The notes beneath the pieces are model-generated. The model was not told the origin of the DNA and made no database searches. It was given only the letters and a program-made list of their open reading frames with translations. The position numbers and the translations under genes are program-made. A stretch of 64,000 bases of DNA from JAEXOD01 sp963667875. Its GTDB lineage: Bacteria > Bacteroidota > Ignavibacteria > Ignavibacteriales > Melioribacteraceae. The stretch lies in NCBI GenBank assembly GCA_963667875.2, contig CAXXGC010000004.1, positions 1 to 64,000 of the forward strand, in the 5' to 3' direction. Shown here one piece after another: positions 1-9,446 of the stretch (positions are counted from its first letter, which is position 1; each line of letters opens with the position of its first letter).

Positions 1-1231
1 AACAGAACCGGAGGATAATTCTTCTCTGCCTTTTTCGGTTAAATCGATAGAGTTATTTTTTTCATCAATAGCAAAATATAACTCTTCATCCACCTCAGGC
101 ATTCTTTTTGCGTTTTCACGCAAATATTCCATTTCGGATTTTTGGCATCAACCTTTTGTTATATGGTTCACTAAACAACTTCATTAATCTATTGTTTTTA
201 GGGAATCCTCGTGATGCACGCAGCAATGCCAACCCTACTTTTTCTTCATCAACACCATCAGGATTACTTAAATCCCTTTCTGCTTCAGCAACAATTGAAG
301 AAACTAACTGTGCTTGTTTTTTAAATATCAAATCAACTTTTGGTTTCATTTCATAAAATTTATGATCAGGAGAACCAACCGGGCCTGATATAATCAAAGG
401 TGTTCTGGCTTCATCAATTAATACAGAATCCACTTCATCCACAATAGTATAGTTATGTACTCTTTGAACGCAATCTTCCTGTCTAACAGCCATATTATCG
501 CGCAAATAGTCAAAACCAAATTCATTATTTGTACCATAAGTAATATCTGAATTATAACTTATTTTACGTTGTTCCGGGTCCATAGAACTTAATATGTTGC
601 CAATTGTAAGACCGTGGAATTCAAATATTTTACCCATCCATTCGCTATCGCGTTTAGCCAGATAATCATTTACAGTAACAACATGTACACCGCGTCCTGT
701 AAGAGAATTTAAATAAATTGGTAATGTTGCAACAAGTGTTTTACCTTCACCGGTAGCCATTTCCGCAATTTTACCCTGATGAAGAACAATTCCACCAATC
801 AGCTGAACATCGTAAGGAATCATATCCCAAGTAATTTTATATCCCGCCGCATCCCACGATTGTCCTACTAATCTTCTACAGGTATCTTTTACTATTGCAA
901 AAGCTTCAGGTAATATTTCGTCAAGCACATCTTCATATCTGTCATCAAGCTCTCTATTTAACTCGTCTAATCTTGTATTAACTGCTTGATGATTATCTTC
1001 CAAACTGTCTAAAGTTAATTTATTTTTTAAACTATCAATTTCTTCTCGTAATTCTTTAGTATCTAAAGCAATCTTTTCCTTTAACTGATTTGTTTTTGCT
1101 TTTAATTCTTCATCGGTTAAATTTTGAAGTTTTGCATATTCTTCATTAATTTCATCAACAACTGGGGTTAATTCTTTTAATAGTTTTGAGTGTTTATCAC
1201 CAAAAATATTCTTTAAAATCTTTGTAAACAT
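1..1231 (-). CDS. secA: Protein translocase ATPase SecA, 5' part, with apparent 1-base frameshift
   Basis: Motor ATPase that drives preproteins through SecYEG. The visible part is the N-terminal nucleotide-binding domain: Walker A MATGEGKT (about residues 158-165), VNDYLAKRD (187-195) and the DEVDSVLIDEARTPLI stretch (265-280). It starts at ATG 1229-1231 with GGAGAA six bases upstream. The reading frame closes early at base 116 after residue 371. However, the other frame from about base 143 down to base 1 reads on with perfect SecA character (QKSEMEYLRENAKRMPEV, then DEELYFAIDEKNNSIDLTEKG). One surplus G in the GG pair at 144-145 (after Met362) explains this. Because secA is essential, a sequencing or assembly error is more likely than a real lesion. 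The rest of the gene lies left of the window. A coiled, charged stretch (residues 50-105) precedes the ATPase core. Confidence 0.93.
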
Positions 1232-1295
1232 TAAGTTCTCCTAATAATTGCGAATAACAAAATTACCAAACAACTACAATAAATGCAATTTTATT

Positions 1296-1325
1296 ATTTT
1301 AATTCTTGGTTATTAATAAAGTCAA
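1296..1325 (-). promoter_or_regulatory. Possible sigma-70-type promoter of secA
   Basis: Read on the minus strand, TTGACT (1320-1325) and TAAAAT (1296-1301) are separated by 18 bases and lie about 65 bases upstream of the secA ATG. This is a fair match to the TTGACA/TATAAT pattern. Housekeeping promoters in Bacteroidota-type bacteria often differ from that pattern, so it is only a candidate. The remainder of the 236-base divergent secA-glnE spacer shows nothing else clear. Confidence 0.35.
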
Positions 1326-1467
1326 TAATAATTTAAAATTCTATGCAAAAATTTTACGCATACTTGATTATTGTATTTACTTGTTGATTATTTGTTTTTT
1401 TATAAAAAATATCTAGTTTTATTTAATAAGTTTTTTAATAACTTTACACATCAAAAATTACTTTTTA

Positions 1468-4275
1468 ATGGAAATCGAAAAAAAGGAAATATCCCCGAAT
1501 ATAATATTAAAGTTGATTGAATTGTCAAACGGTGGTTTGACTTCAAGCGAATTTGATCAAATAATTAATCAATTAAATGACATTTTTGCAAAAGTAAATT
1601 ATTCATCAACAGCAGAAAATAATTTTTTGCGTATTATATCTTCATTATACGATAAAATTAATTTTTTGCGTTCCTCAATTAAACATAATCACTATTTTGA
1701 ATATATTATCTTAATTTCCGCCAACAGTAATTACTTAACTGATATTATTGTACGTAATCCCGAATATTTATACTTGTTATTTAATTCTGAGTTCCTAAAT
1801 AATAATATAGACCTTAAAACATTAAATAAAGAAATTGACGAACGCATTTGCAATTATAAAAGTTTTGAATCCAAAGTAAATTTTTTACGACTTTTTAAGC
1901 GTAAATATCTTTTGGAAATTGGACTTAATGATATTTTAGGAAATTCGAATATTTACAATACCACAAGTTCACTTTCAAAACTGGCTATTTCTATATCAAG
2001 ATGTTTATTTGAATTATGTTTTAATGTAATTAAACAAAAATATAATTTTAAACATATTTCACGTCTTTATTCACTGGCCTCACTGGGTAAACTTGGAGGA
2101 AATGAATTAAACTATAGTTCCGATATTGATTTGGTTTTGTTTTATGATAGGAATTTACCGGTTTGCAGATTTTCAAAAATAACCGCTAACGACTTTTTTA
2201 ATGAAGTAATTTTCCTTTTTATAAAAACTGCCACAGCAATTACTGAAAAAGGATATATTTACAGGGTTGATTTTAGACTTCGACCTGAAGGAAGAAACTC
2301 TTCCCTTTCAAAAAGTATTAATGATTATATTCAATATTATGATACTCGTGGTGAAGATTGGGAAAGGCAAATGTTATTAAAACTTAATTATGTTTGCGGT
2401 GATAAATCTTTATATAATAAATTCTTAAATTTTACACAATCATATATTTTTGCAAAATCTATTTTTATCTCTCCTCTTTATCAAATTAAATCAATGAAAA
2501 AAAGGATTGAGGTAGGTAACGAAAATGATATAAAATTATGTATTGGAGGAATTAGAGATATTGAGTTTTCAATTCAGGCGTTACAGCTTATAAATGGTGG
2601 CCGACATAAACAACTGTATGATGGTAATTCAATAAGTGTAATGGGTAAATTATTAAATCTAAATATTATTAATTTAGATGAATATACATTATTATTGGAT
2701 GCATATAATTTTTACAGAAAAGTTGAACATTATTTACAATTGATGAATGATAGACAAACTCATACAATTCCAAATAATGTTTTAATGCTTAAATCAATGG
2801 CTTTATATTTAAATTTAAGCAGTGAAAGTGTGTTTTATACAGTACTTAATGACCATAAAAATAACGTGCGAAAGTTCTTTTTAACGGTTTTTGAAGAATC
2901 CGCTGAAACTAACAATTCCGGTACATCAACATTTGAGAATATTAAATTTAAAGATAAAAGCAGGGCAAATAAAAATATAAACTTTTTACGTTTTGGCACC
3001 GATTTATTCGAATCAAAGGGATTTGACAGCAAAACAATTGATTTATTTAAGGAAATTGAAGAATCAATAAATAAATATTTATCAAATAGTTCAGTACCCG
3101 ATTTGGTTCTTGAAAATTTTGTTAGAGGAATAAAATCGGTTTATTTCCCCTCGTTGTGGTATTCGGGTTTTAGAGATGAAGAATTTTTATCAAGATTTTT
3201 AATTTTATGCGAGTTTAGCAGCCGTTTATTTAATATGTGGCTATTAAATAAAAAACTTGGTGATTTATTATTAACCGGAAGGGTTTTTGTTAAGGAATAT
3301 GTTCATCAAAATTTAAATTTAGGGATAAATGAATTATTGTTTATATTATCCGCACAGTATACATTAAAAATTATTAGTGCTGTCGAATTATCGGAACTTT
3401 TAACATTACTTATTAAATTTAAAATTAATAATATATATTCTTCCTTAAATATTAATAGTTTTAGTGTTTTTGCTTTGGGTAGTTTTGGAATATCAGCAAT
3501 GAATTTTTCAAGTGATATTGATTTAATTTTTATCAGCGAAACAGATCAAAACACATTAACTGTTAATCAAACAGCCGAAAAATTTATAGCAGTTTTAACC
3601 AAAGAGCTTGCACCTTTCAAATTAGATTTTAGATTGCGGCCGGAAGGACAAAATTCGCAAATAGTATGGGATATAAATAGTTTTTCGCAATATCTAAACA
3701 AACGGGCAAGAATATGGGAACTGCAAACCTTACAAAAAATTAAGTTTGTAAGCGGCAATAAGGAATTATTTAATACTGTTGTTATTAAGTTTTTAGCGCA
3801 CTTAAAAACAATTAATTTTGAATTTATCAATAAAAATGTATTCGAAATGTATAAAACTTTGATTAACAACAATAAATCTATTTTGGATAATCTAAAGTTC
3901 ACAAAAGGATCAATTATTGATATTGATTTTTATCTGCAGCTATCCTTTTTTTATTTCCCGATTGTTCAAAACCAAATAATTGAAATAACATTTTTTAAAA
4001 GATTTAATTATTTTATTAATTATATTTCCTCTGATGATTTAAATATTTTAATGAATAATTATTATTTTTTAAAGACCCTTGAAATAACTATTCAAAACAT
4101 TTTTGGTGTAAATAATTCAAACGTTCCAATAGATACCGAAAAATTATTATTATTGATCAAATTTTTAAACATTAATTCAATAGATGAATTTAAATCAATT
4201 TATATACAAACTTTAATTTCTAATCAAAAGATTTTATCCAAATATCAGGAAATGAAGAATGAAACTGTTAACTAA
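1468..4275 (+). CDS. glnE: Bifunctional glutamine synthetase adenylyltransferase/deadenylase GlnE
   Basis: Adds AMP to, and removes it from, glutamine synthetase in response to nitrogen status. The 935-aa length fits the family. There are two nucleotidyltransferase halves. The N-terminal (deadenylase) half carries GKLGGNELNYSSDIDL (207-222), followed by FRLRPEGRNSSLSKS. The C-terminal (adenylylating) half carries GSFGISAMNFSSDIDLIF (about 671-688), followed by DFRLRPEGQNSQ. Both keep the D-x-D metal-binding pair. The second G-rich loop is degenerate compared with the usual GKxGGxE, so the two activities may not be equally efficient. Its last 17 bases overlap the next gene, suggesting translational coupling. 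It is divergent from secA, and no P-II gene is visible nearby. Confidence 0.93.
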   Translation: MEIEKKEISPNIILKLIELSNGGLTSSEFDQIINQLNDIFAKVNYSSTAENNFLRIISSLYDKINFLRSSIKHNHYFEYIILISANSNYLTDIIVRNPEYLYLLFNSEFLNNNIDLKTLNKEIDERICNYKSFESKVNFLRLFKRKYLLEIGLNDILGNSNIYNTTSSLSKLAISISRCLFELCFNVIKQKYNFKHISRLYSLASLGKLGGNELNYSSDIDLVLFYDRNLPVCRFSKITANDFFNEVIFLFIKTATAITEKGYIYRVDFRLRPEGRNSSLSKSINDYIQYYDTRGEDWERQMLLKLNYVCGDKSLYNKFLNFTQSYIFAKSIFISPLYQIKSMKKRIEVGNENDIKLCIGGIRDIEFSIQALQLINGGRHKQLYDGNSISVMGKLLNLNIINLDEYTLLLDAYNFYRKVEHYLQLMNDRQTHTIPNNVLMLKSMALYLNLSSESVFYTVLNDHKNNVRKFFLTVFEESAETNNSGTSTFENIKFKDKSRANKNINFLRFGTDLFESKGFDSKTIDLFKEIEESINKYLSNSSVPDLVLENFVRGIKSVYFPSLWYSGFRDEEFLSRFLILCEFSSRLFNMWLLNKKLGDLLLTGRVFVKEYVHQNLNLGINELLFILSAQYTLKIISAVELSELLTLLIKFKINNIYSSLNINSFSVFALGSFGISAMNFSSDIDLIFISETDQNTLTVNQTAEKFIAVLTKELAPFKLDFRLRPEGQNSQIVWDINSFSQYLNKRARIWELQTLQKIKFVSGNKELFNTVVIKFLAHLKTINFEFINKNVFEMYKTLINNNKSILDNLKFTKGSIIDIDFYLQLSFFYFPIVQNQIIEITFFKRFNYFINYISSDDLNILMNNYYFLKTLEITIQNIFGVNNSNVPIDTEKLLLLIKFLNINSIDEFKSIYIQTLISNQKILSKYQEMKNETVN

Positions 4276-6172
4276 ATATTCTGATTATCTTATATGTTTT
4301 TTTATTTTTGTAATTTATCAATTCACAATGGCTCCTTCCGTTGTTCAAATCGATTCCGGCGAATTGGCAGCTGTTCAGGTTACTTTTGGTATCGGGCATC
4401 CGTCAGGATATCCTTTATTTACTGTTTTAGGATATTTATTCAGTTTAATTCCGCTGCCTTTTACTAAAATATTGGCTTTGAATATTTTAACGTCTTTATA
4501 TGTAACTGCAGCATCTTTTTTCTTAATCAGAACAATAAAATTGCTTATTGAAAACTTTGTCATTTATAAAATCGAAAAAATTACAAACAAGAAAAAACAA
4601 AAAATTGAAAGTCAGTCTGTTTTATTTAAGCTTGACAATTTTTCAACTTCCTTGCTGGCAGGAATAATAGGTTTAATAGTCCCCTTTTCTAAAACTTTTT
4701 GGTTTCAAAGCACCTCAGTTGAAGTTTATTCACTTCATTTGTTATTACTTTCGTTAAATATATTTTTTATTGTTAAAATATTATTTCAAAAGGAAATACA
4801 GTTAATAAACTGGTTATTAATTGCTGTTTTGCTTGCTTTGGGGTTTGGAAACCATTTAACAACATTTTTAATTTTACCCGGCTTAGCTTATGTTTATTTT
4901 TCTAAAGAAAAGTTCTCTGCCGCTTCGTTCAAAAAAATTGGTAAAATGCTTTTATTGTTTTTCCCGCTTTTAGCAGTATTATATTTGGTTATGTACTTTA
5001 GAGCTTTACAAAACCCTGTTATTAATTGGGGAAATCCTATTGATTTTGAACGCTTTTGGAGACATTTTACCGGTAAACAATATCAGGTATGGATGTTCTC
5101 TTCTATTGATGCGGCTAAACAACAATTAGCTTATTTCTTGGGAAATCTTCCATCGGAATTTGCTTATTTAAATTTTGTTATCGGTTTAATTGGTATTTAT
5201 GCCGGATTTAAGTATGCAAAAAAGGCAAGTATTTTTATTACTATATGTTTTATTTTTACAACTTTATATTCAATAAATTATAATATTAATGATATCGATT
5301 CGTACTTTTTACTTTCATTTATTTCGTTTGGATTTTTTATAGTTTATGGTATTTTGTTTTTAATATTTAAGTTTAAAATAAATATAAGTCCAAAAGCCAA
5401 TTTTTATTTCGCCGGATTAATCATTCTTCCGTTATTACAAATATTTATTCATTTTTCCTCAGTTGACCAAAGCAAAATGTATATGTATTCCGATTATACA
5501 AAAACTTTATTAAGCCGTGTGGATAAAAATGGTATTGTATTAAGTTATCAATGGGATTATTTTATTTCAGAATCCTATTATTTCCAAAAAGTAGAAAATT
5601 TTAGAAAAGATATAAAAATAATTGATAAAGAACTTTTACGGAGATCCTGGTATTATAACCAGATGGAAAGAAATTATCCCGAAATTATTAAAGATATGAA
5701 AGTTGAAATTAACGGATTTCTTTCAGCCTTACAACCTTTTGAAAGAAGTGAAAATTTTGACTCAAACAAATTGGAGTTCTTTTATCAGGCAATTATGACA
5801 AGAATAATTACTGATAATTACGATAAACACTCAATTTATATAGGCCCCGAATTTCTTGATAACGAAATTCAGAAAAAGGAATTTGTATTACCTCAAGGTT
5901 ATTCGCTTATTCCTTGCGGTTTACTTTATAAAGTTACTAAAGACACTAATTATGTACCTGCTCCATCATCTAACATTAACATCCGATTCCCTCAAGTTGA
6001 TGACAAATACAGTGTGTTAATGAAAAATATTGTTTATATTGCTCTTACTAACCGCGCCATGTACGAAATTACGTACAAAAATATGGATAAAGCTAAAAAA
6101 ATAGCCGCAAATATTATTAAGCTTTTCCCTGATAGAGGGTTAAATCAAAATTTGGCTAATGCTTTGCAATAA
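4259..6172 (+). CDS. TMEM260-like (DUF2723) integral membrane glycosyltransferase
   Basis: A 637-aa multi-pass membrane protein. The N-terminus carries the family signature: a first membrane helix, then MAPSVVQIDSGELAAVQ and GIGHPSGYPLF with the conserved acidic residue and HPxGYPL loop (about residues 22-62). About ten hydrophobic helices follow, and a hydrophilic C-terminal domain lies from about residue 410. The family (PF11028) is related to protein O-mannosyltransferases, and the human member TMEM260 is an O-mannosyltransferase. A role in transferring sugar from a lipid-linked donor to exported proteins is inference. The gene starts inside the 3' end of glnE. It ends just before a strong inverted repeat. 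Confidence 0.82.
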   Translation: MKLLTKYSDYLICFFIFVIYQFTMAPSVVQIDSGELAAVQVTFGIGHPSGYPLFTVLGYLFSLIPLPFTKILALNILTSLYVTAASFFLIRTIKLLIENFVIYKIEKITNKKKQKIESQSVLFKLDNFSTSLLAGIIGLIVPFSKTFWFQSTSVEVYSLHLLLLSLNIFFIVKILFQKEIQLINWLLIAVLLALGFGNHLTTFLILPGLAYVYFSKEKFSAASFKKIGKMLLLFFPLLAVLYLVMYFRALQNPVINWGNPIDFERFWRHFTGKQYQVWMFSSIDAAKQQLAYFLGNLPSEFAYLNFVIGLIGIYAGFKYAKKASIFITICFIFTTLYSINYNINDIDSYFLLSFISFGFFIVYGILFLIFKFKINISPKANFYFAGLIILPLLQIFIHFSSVDQSKMYMYSDYTKTLLSRVDKNGIVLSYQWDYFISESYYFQKVENFRKDIKIIDKELLRRSWYYNQMERNYPEIIKDMKVEINGFLSALQPFERSENFDSNKLEFFYQAIMTRIITDNYDKHSIYIGPEFLDNEIQKKEFVLPQGYSLIPCGLLYKVTKDTNYVPAPSSNINIRFPQVDDKYSVLMKNIVYIALTNRAMYEITYKNMDKAKKIAANIIKLFPDRGLNQNLANALQ

Positions 6173-6192
6173 ACATGATTTTTTTAAAAGCA

Positions 6193-6219
6193 CCACGGTT
6201 CTAATTTTAAGAACCGTGG
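6193..6219. terminator. Bidirectional hairpin between convergent genes
   Basis: A perfect 10-bp stem (CCACGGTTCT / AGAACCGTGG) with a 7-base loop lies between the 3' ends of the TMEM260-like gene and the convergent repeat protein. Runs of T or A flank both sides, so it can terminate transcripts from either direction. Confidence 0.75.
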
Positions 6220-6259
6220 AAATAAATATAAATGATTTTTTATAGTTTATTATTAAAAA

Positions 6260-7732
6260 TTATCTTATCAAAATCATCTTTTTAGTTTTGTTATATTTAC
6301 CTGCTTGCAATTTGTAAAAATATACTCCGCTACATAAATTACTTGCGTCCAACATTTTTGTATGTTTACCTGCATTCATATCCTCGTTAATCAGCGTGGT
6401 TACTTCTTTACCTAAAACATCATAAACTTTTAAAGTTACAAAACCATCATTAGGCAAAGAAAAACTAATGGATGTACTTGGGTTAAAAGGATTGGGGTAA
6501 TTTTGGTTTAAGGAAAAAACTAAACTATTGTTCAGTTCACCATCTACATCCGAAAATTGGGTGTATTGTACGGTACAATTGTAACCACTAACATATAAAT
6601 AATCATTTTTATAGTTGGATGTGAGCGTCAAATAACCATATATATTGTTAACCCAAGTGTTATTTTCCCACTTCTCGGCTTTTCCGGTAATTGCATTCCT
6701 GGTTATGTCATAGGTATAAGTAAGAAGAGTATAATTTACCCATCCCTGGGTTCCCCAATTCTCTTCCAACTCTGTAAGCATATTATCACTTATATCATAT
6801 GCATAAGTTAATCGAGAAAAATTCGTCCATGCTCCGTTTTCCCAGCTTTCGTGCAATACAGCCGTCATATTATTGTGAGAATCATAGGTGGTGGCAGATC
6901 TTCGCTGATTCGCCCATTCACCGTTTTCCCATTCCTCCCACAACCATGTCAACCTATTATCTGAGGAATCATATGTGTAGGATTCTCTTCCATTGTTAAC
7001 ATAGACTCCATTTAGCCATTCCTCAAATAAAAATGTCAAACGGTTGTTGTGTGTATCATATGTGTAAGTATGCTTATAATGATTCCCCCAAGTATTGTTC
7101 GAGATATCCCAAGATTGGTCTAAGAAACTCACAATATTCCCGTTTAGGTCATAAAAATAGCTTTGTAGATTCGTATTCTCCCAACCATTGTTCCAGTTTT
7201 GAACTAATAATTTTTGAATAATTCCATTTACATCGTAAGTATAAGTAAGTTGCAAATAATTCATCCACACTCCGCTTGAAAATAATTCTATTGAATATGT
7301 CATTGCATTACTACTGTATGTATACGAATATCGATCACTATTAACCCAAGTACTGCTTCCGATGTTCCAGGTTTCCGTTAAACGAACAAGTATATTCCCT
7401 ATTAAGTCATAATTCATTGTAGCGCGAGCAGAATTCATCCAAACGCCATTATTCAAATTCTCCCATAATTCTGTCGTTACTCTACCGTATGAATCATATA
7501 AATAAGTATGCCTTGTTGTATTGTTATCAGTAGAAATCACTAATGGTTTATAAAGGATCCCCTTATCGGTATTTGATTTTAATTTATTATGGTTTTGTAA
7601 CAAGAACCTATCATGTTCTTTAATGTGTCTTTCTTTGTTCTCAAGTTTTGGGACAGAAAAACCTTGATTTTGACCATAAATCAAACTTGTTAAAAGCATT
7701 AACGTTAATATAGTAGTAACAACTTTCTTCAT
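6260..7732 (-). CDS. Secreted Trp-rich tandem-repeat protein with T9SS sorting tail
   Basis: 490 aa. A signal peptide (residues 1-20, ending LIYGQ) is followed by about ten imperfect repeats of 29-31 residues (79-363). Each has the pattern YDxxxN...W-x-N-G-x-W-x-N-x-x-x-x-TY. The C-terminal 85-90 residues are a type A T9SS tail (NQNYPNPFNPS, then YDVLGKEV, then GVYFYKLQAGK, ending KKMILIR). The repeats resemble YD/RHS-type beta-hairpin repeats but lack the usual toxin or carbohydrate-linked core. Function unknown; a surface-attached binding or adhesive protein is plausible. GAGG lies seven bases before the ATG. It stands alone, convergent to the TMEM260-like gene. Confidence 0.8.
   Translation of the reverse strand: MKKVVTTILTLMLLTSLIYGQNQGFSVPKLENKERHIKEHDRFLLQNHNKLKSNTDKGILYKPLVISTDNNTTRHTYLYDSYGRVTTELWENLNNGVWMNSARATMNYDLIGNILVRLTETWNIGSSTWVNSDRYSYTYSSNAMTYSIELFSSGVWMNYLQLTYTYDVNGIIQKLLVQNWNNGWENTNLQSYFYDLNGNIVSFLDQSWDISNNTWGNHYKHTYTYDTHNNRLTFLFEEWLNGVYVNNGRESYTYDSSDNRLTWLWEEWENGEWANQRRSATTYDSHNNMTAVLHESWENGAWTNFSRLTYAYDISDNMLTELEENWGTQGWVNYTLLTYTYDITRNAITGKAEKWENNTWVNNIYGYLTLTSNYKNDYLYVSGYNCTVQYTQFSDVDGELNNSLVFSLNQNYPNPFNPSTSISFSLPNDGFVTLKVYDVLGKEVTTLINEDMNAGKHTKMLDASNLCSGVYFYKLQAGKYNKTKKMILIR
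6644..7498 (-). repeat. In-gene tandem repeat array, unit about 87-93 bases
   Basis: This segment encodes the roughly ten YD...WxNGxWxN repeats of the secreted protein. Units differ by substitutions and small in-frame length changes, so they are diverged rather than recent copies. The best conserved positions are Tyr-Asp at the unit start, an Asn five or six residues later, and the two Trp residues near the end. Confidence 0.8.
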
Positions 7733-8288
7733 TCCGGCACCTCATATTATTAAATAGATATTATATTTCTGTGTAGTGTCCTGAAATTGGCTGACTTTTT
7801 TAAGTTAAATATAATATTTCTCAAGATTATAAGAAAATGATATTTTATAATTTTTAGAATAATTTTTCAATAAGTTTTCAATTATCAACTAAATTCTTTG
7901 TTAATTTGATAAACCATTCTTGGTATATAAAAATCTAAAGATCTTTGAAGTCTTTAATTATTGAAAATAGATAATAATCTAAGATATTACAGTTTTAGCA
8001 ACTCAATAATTGGTAGAACTTATAAGTTTTTCTTTTGAAATTCTTCATAATAGCTCTACTACCACAAACTCCATATATTCTTTATGCTTCTGCTTTAGTG
8101 AATTTGCCATCGAGAAGTGCTTGTGCAACTTTTTATTAAATTCATATAGAAAAAAACTTACGAGGATGCTGCTGATTTAGACGGGCTAAAATATTATGGA
8201 TACGACAAAGCTGAAAACTGGTGTTTTTGCAACTTGTACTCACATTTAATGGTTAGTAGGTTAATCTATCCCCAATCAAATTACCTAA
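7733..8288. other. 556-base gene-free stretch with possible gene relics
   Basis: No convincing complete gene. Two short stretches have protein-like composition. On the plus strand (8150-8290) an open frame reads TYEDAADLDGLKYYGYDKAE and onward without a start. On the minus strand (about 8058-8190) a 43-codon open frame includes LHKHFSMANSLKQKHKEYME. Neither was recognised. At 7776-7797 the sequence TGTCCTGAAATTGGCTGAC looks like an insertion-sequence end, but no matching inverted partner was found. The region may be a decayed insertion or dead gene. Confidence 0.4.
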
Positions 8289-9395
8289 TTACTTGTTTAA
8301 ATAACTTAAAATATCATCTTTCCTTGTTTTATCAACTTTATGAGCGGGTAAAAAAGATTGCAATAACACGTCCATTTGGTGAATTAACTTCTTTTTATAA
8401 TATTTTGGAGCAAATACCGAACCATCCAACATGTATAATCTTTTGGTTTTTTCATCATAAAATGTATAATTAACAAATGGTCCTCCCCCGCTGTTATCAT
8501 TAAAATGCCATAATCCTTGAGTCATTATTGCATAATAACCGTTAAAATTAACTTCTTTATAACTTTTGTTATCTTCTGCAATTTCAACCCAATTTTTATC
8601 ATCACTTGTTCTGTAAAACTTTTTAGTAATTTTATTACGTAATGTTTCAATTGAATCGGGTACAAGCAATAAAGGACTAGCGTTTTCAATCCAATGTATA
8701 AATACCCAGCGTTCAATATCAGTATCAGGTGACCTGCGTAACCAAATAAAGTTTTCCAGTGGTTTATTTGATGCAACCACAAAATCTGCTTGTACGTAAA
8801 TCATCCAGCCATAATTTTTTAGAAATCTAGCCTCAATATTTTTTTGTTCATATTTTGAGGTATATAACTTATTTGCTAGCCTTTTATCAGCTATTTTTTG
8901 AAATGAATAAATTAAATTTTCACCATATTTTTGAAGGTTGTAGGAAATAATTTGATTTGAAGCACCAGTAATAATAACAACAAGCTGGTCATCGGCCCAT
9001 AAATTGTATTTAATAAATAATGACACACTATCGGTAAGTACTTTTTGTTTTGTTTCTTTATTTAACAAATTGCCTACAAAGTTGGAAAGTTTTGAGCCGG
9101 TATTAAGCGGACAAGCAATAATTAAATTCTTTTTTATTTTTAATTTATCAAATTTTTCAAAACTAAATCTATTTATCTCAAACAGTTTTTCAGGTTGAGG
9201 AGTATAAATTATTTTATTAAAAACTTTATTAAAGACTGGCTTAAGGGTTATATAATCAGCAGTATCGGCAATTATACTTATTTCGTCTTCATAACCTACC
9301 GATTTTTCTTTTGCGTTACAGGAAAACAAAACTATGGAAAATACCACAAAAATAACTTTTGTTAAGCAGATTGAATATTTTTTATATTTGTACAT
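8289..9395 (-). CDS. DUF4837 family lipoprotein
   Basis: 368 aa. The N-terminal hydrophobic segment ends in a lipobox (VLFSC, Cys at about 26), so export and lipid anchoring are expected. The body matches the DUF4837 pattern seen in Bacteroidota and relatives, notably near the C-terminus: GGGPFVNYTFYDEKTKRLYM, then LDGSVFAPKYYKKK. The molecular role of the family is not known to me. It sits 51 bases downstream of the DGK1-like kinase on the same strand, probably as the last gene of the greA-ftsH run. No clear ribosome-binding site precedes the ATG. Confidence 0.8.
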   Translation of the reverse strand: MYKYKKYSICLTKVIFVVFSIVLFSCNAKEKSVGYEDEISIIADTADYITLKPVFNKVFNKIIYTPQPEKLFEINRFSFEKFDKLKIKKNLIIACPLNTGSKLSNFVGNLLNKETKQKVLTDSVSLFIKYNLWADDQLVVIITGASNQIISYNLQKYGENLIYSFQKIADKRLANKLYTSKYEQKNIEARFLKNYGWMIYVQADFVVASNKPLENFIWLRRSPDTDIERWVFIHWIENASPLLLVPDSIETLRNKITKKFYRTSDDKNWVEIAEDNKSYKEVNFNGYYAIMTQGLWHFNDNSGGGPFVNYTFYDEKTKRLYMLDGSVFAPKYYKKKLIHQMDVLLQSFLPAHKVDKTRKDDILSYLNK

Positions 9396-9446
9396 AGTTA
9401 AACTTTTTTTAAAATATATACAACGCTAATTTTGATTTGTTTCAGA

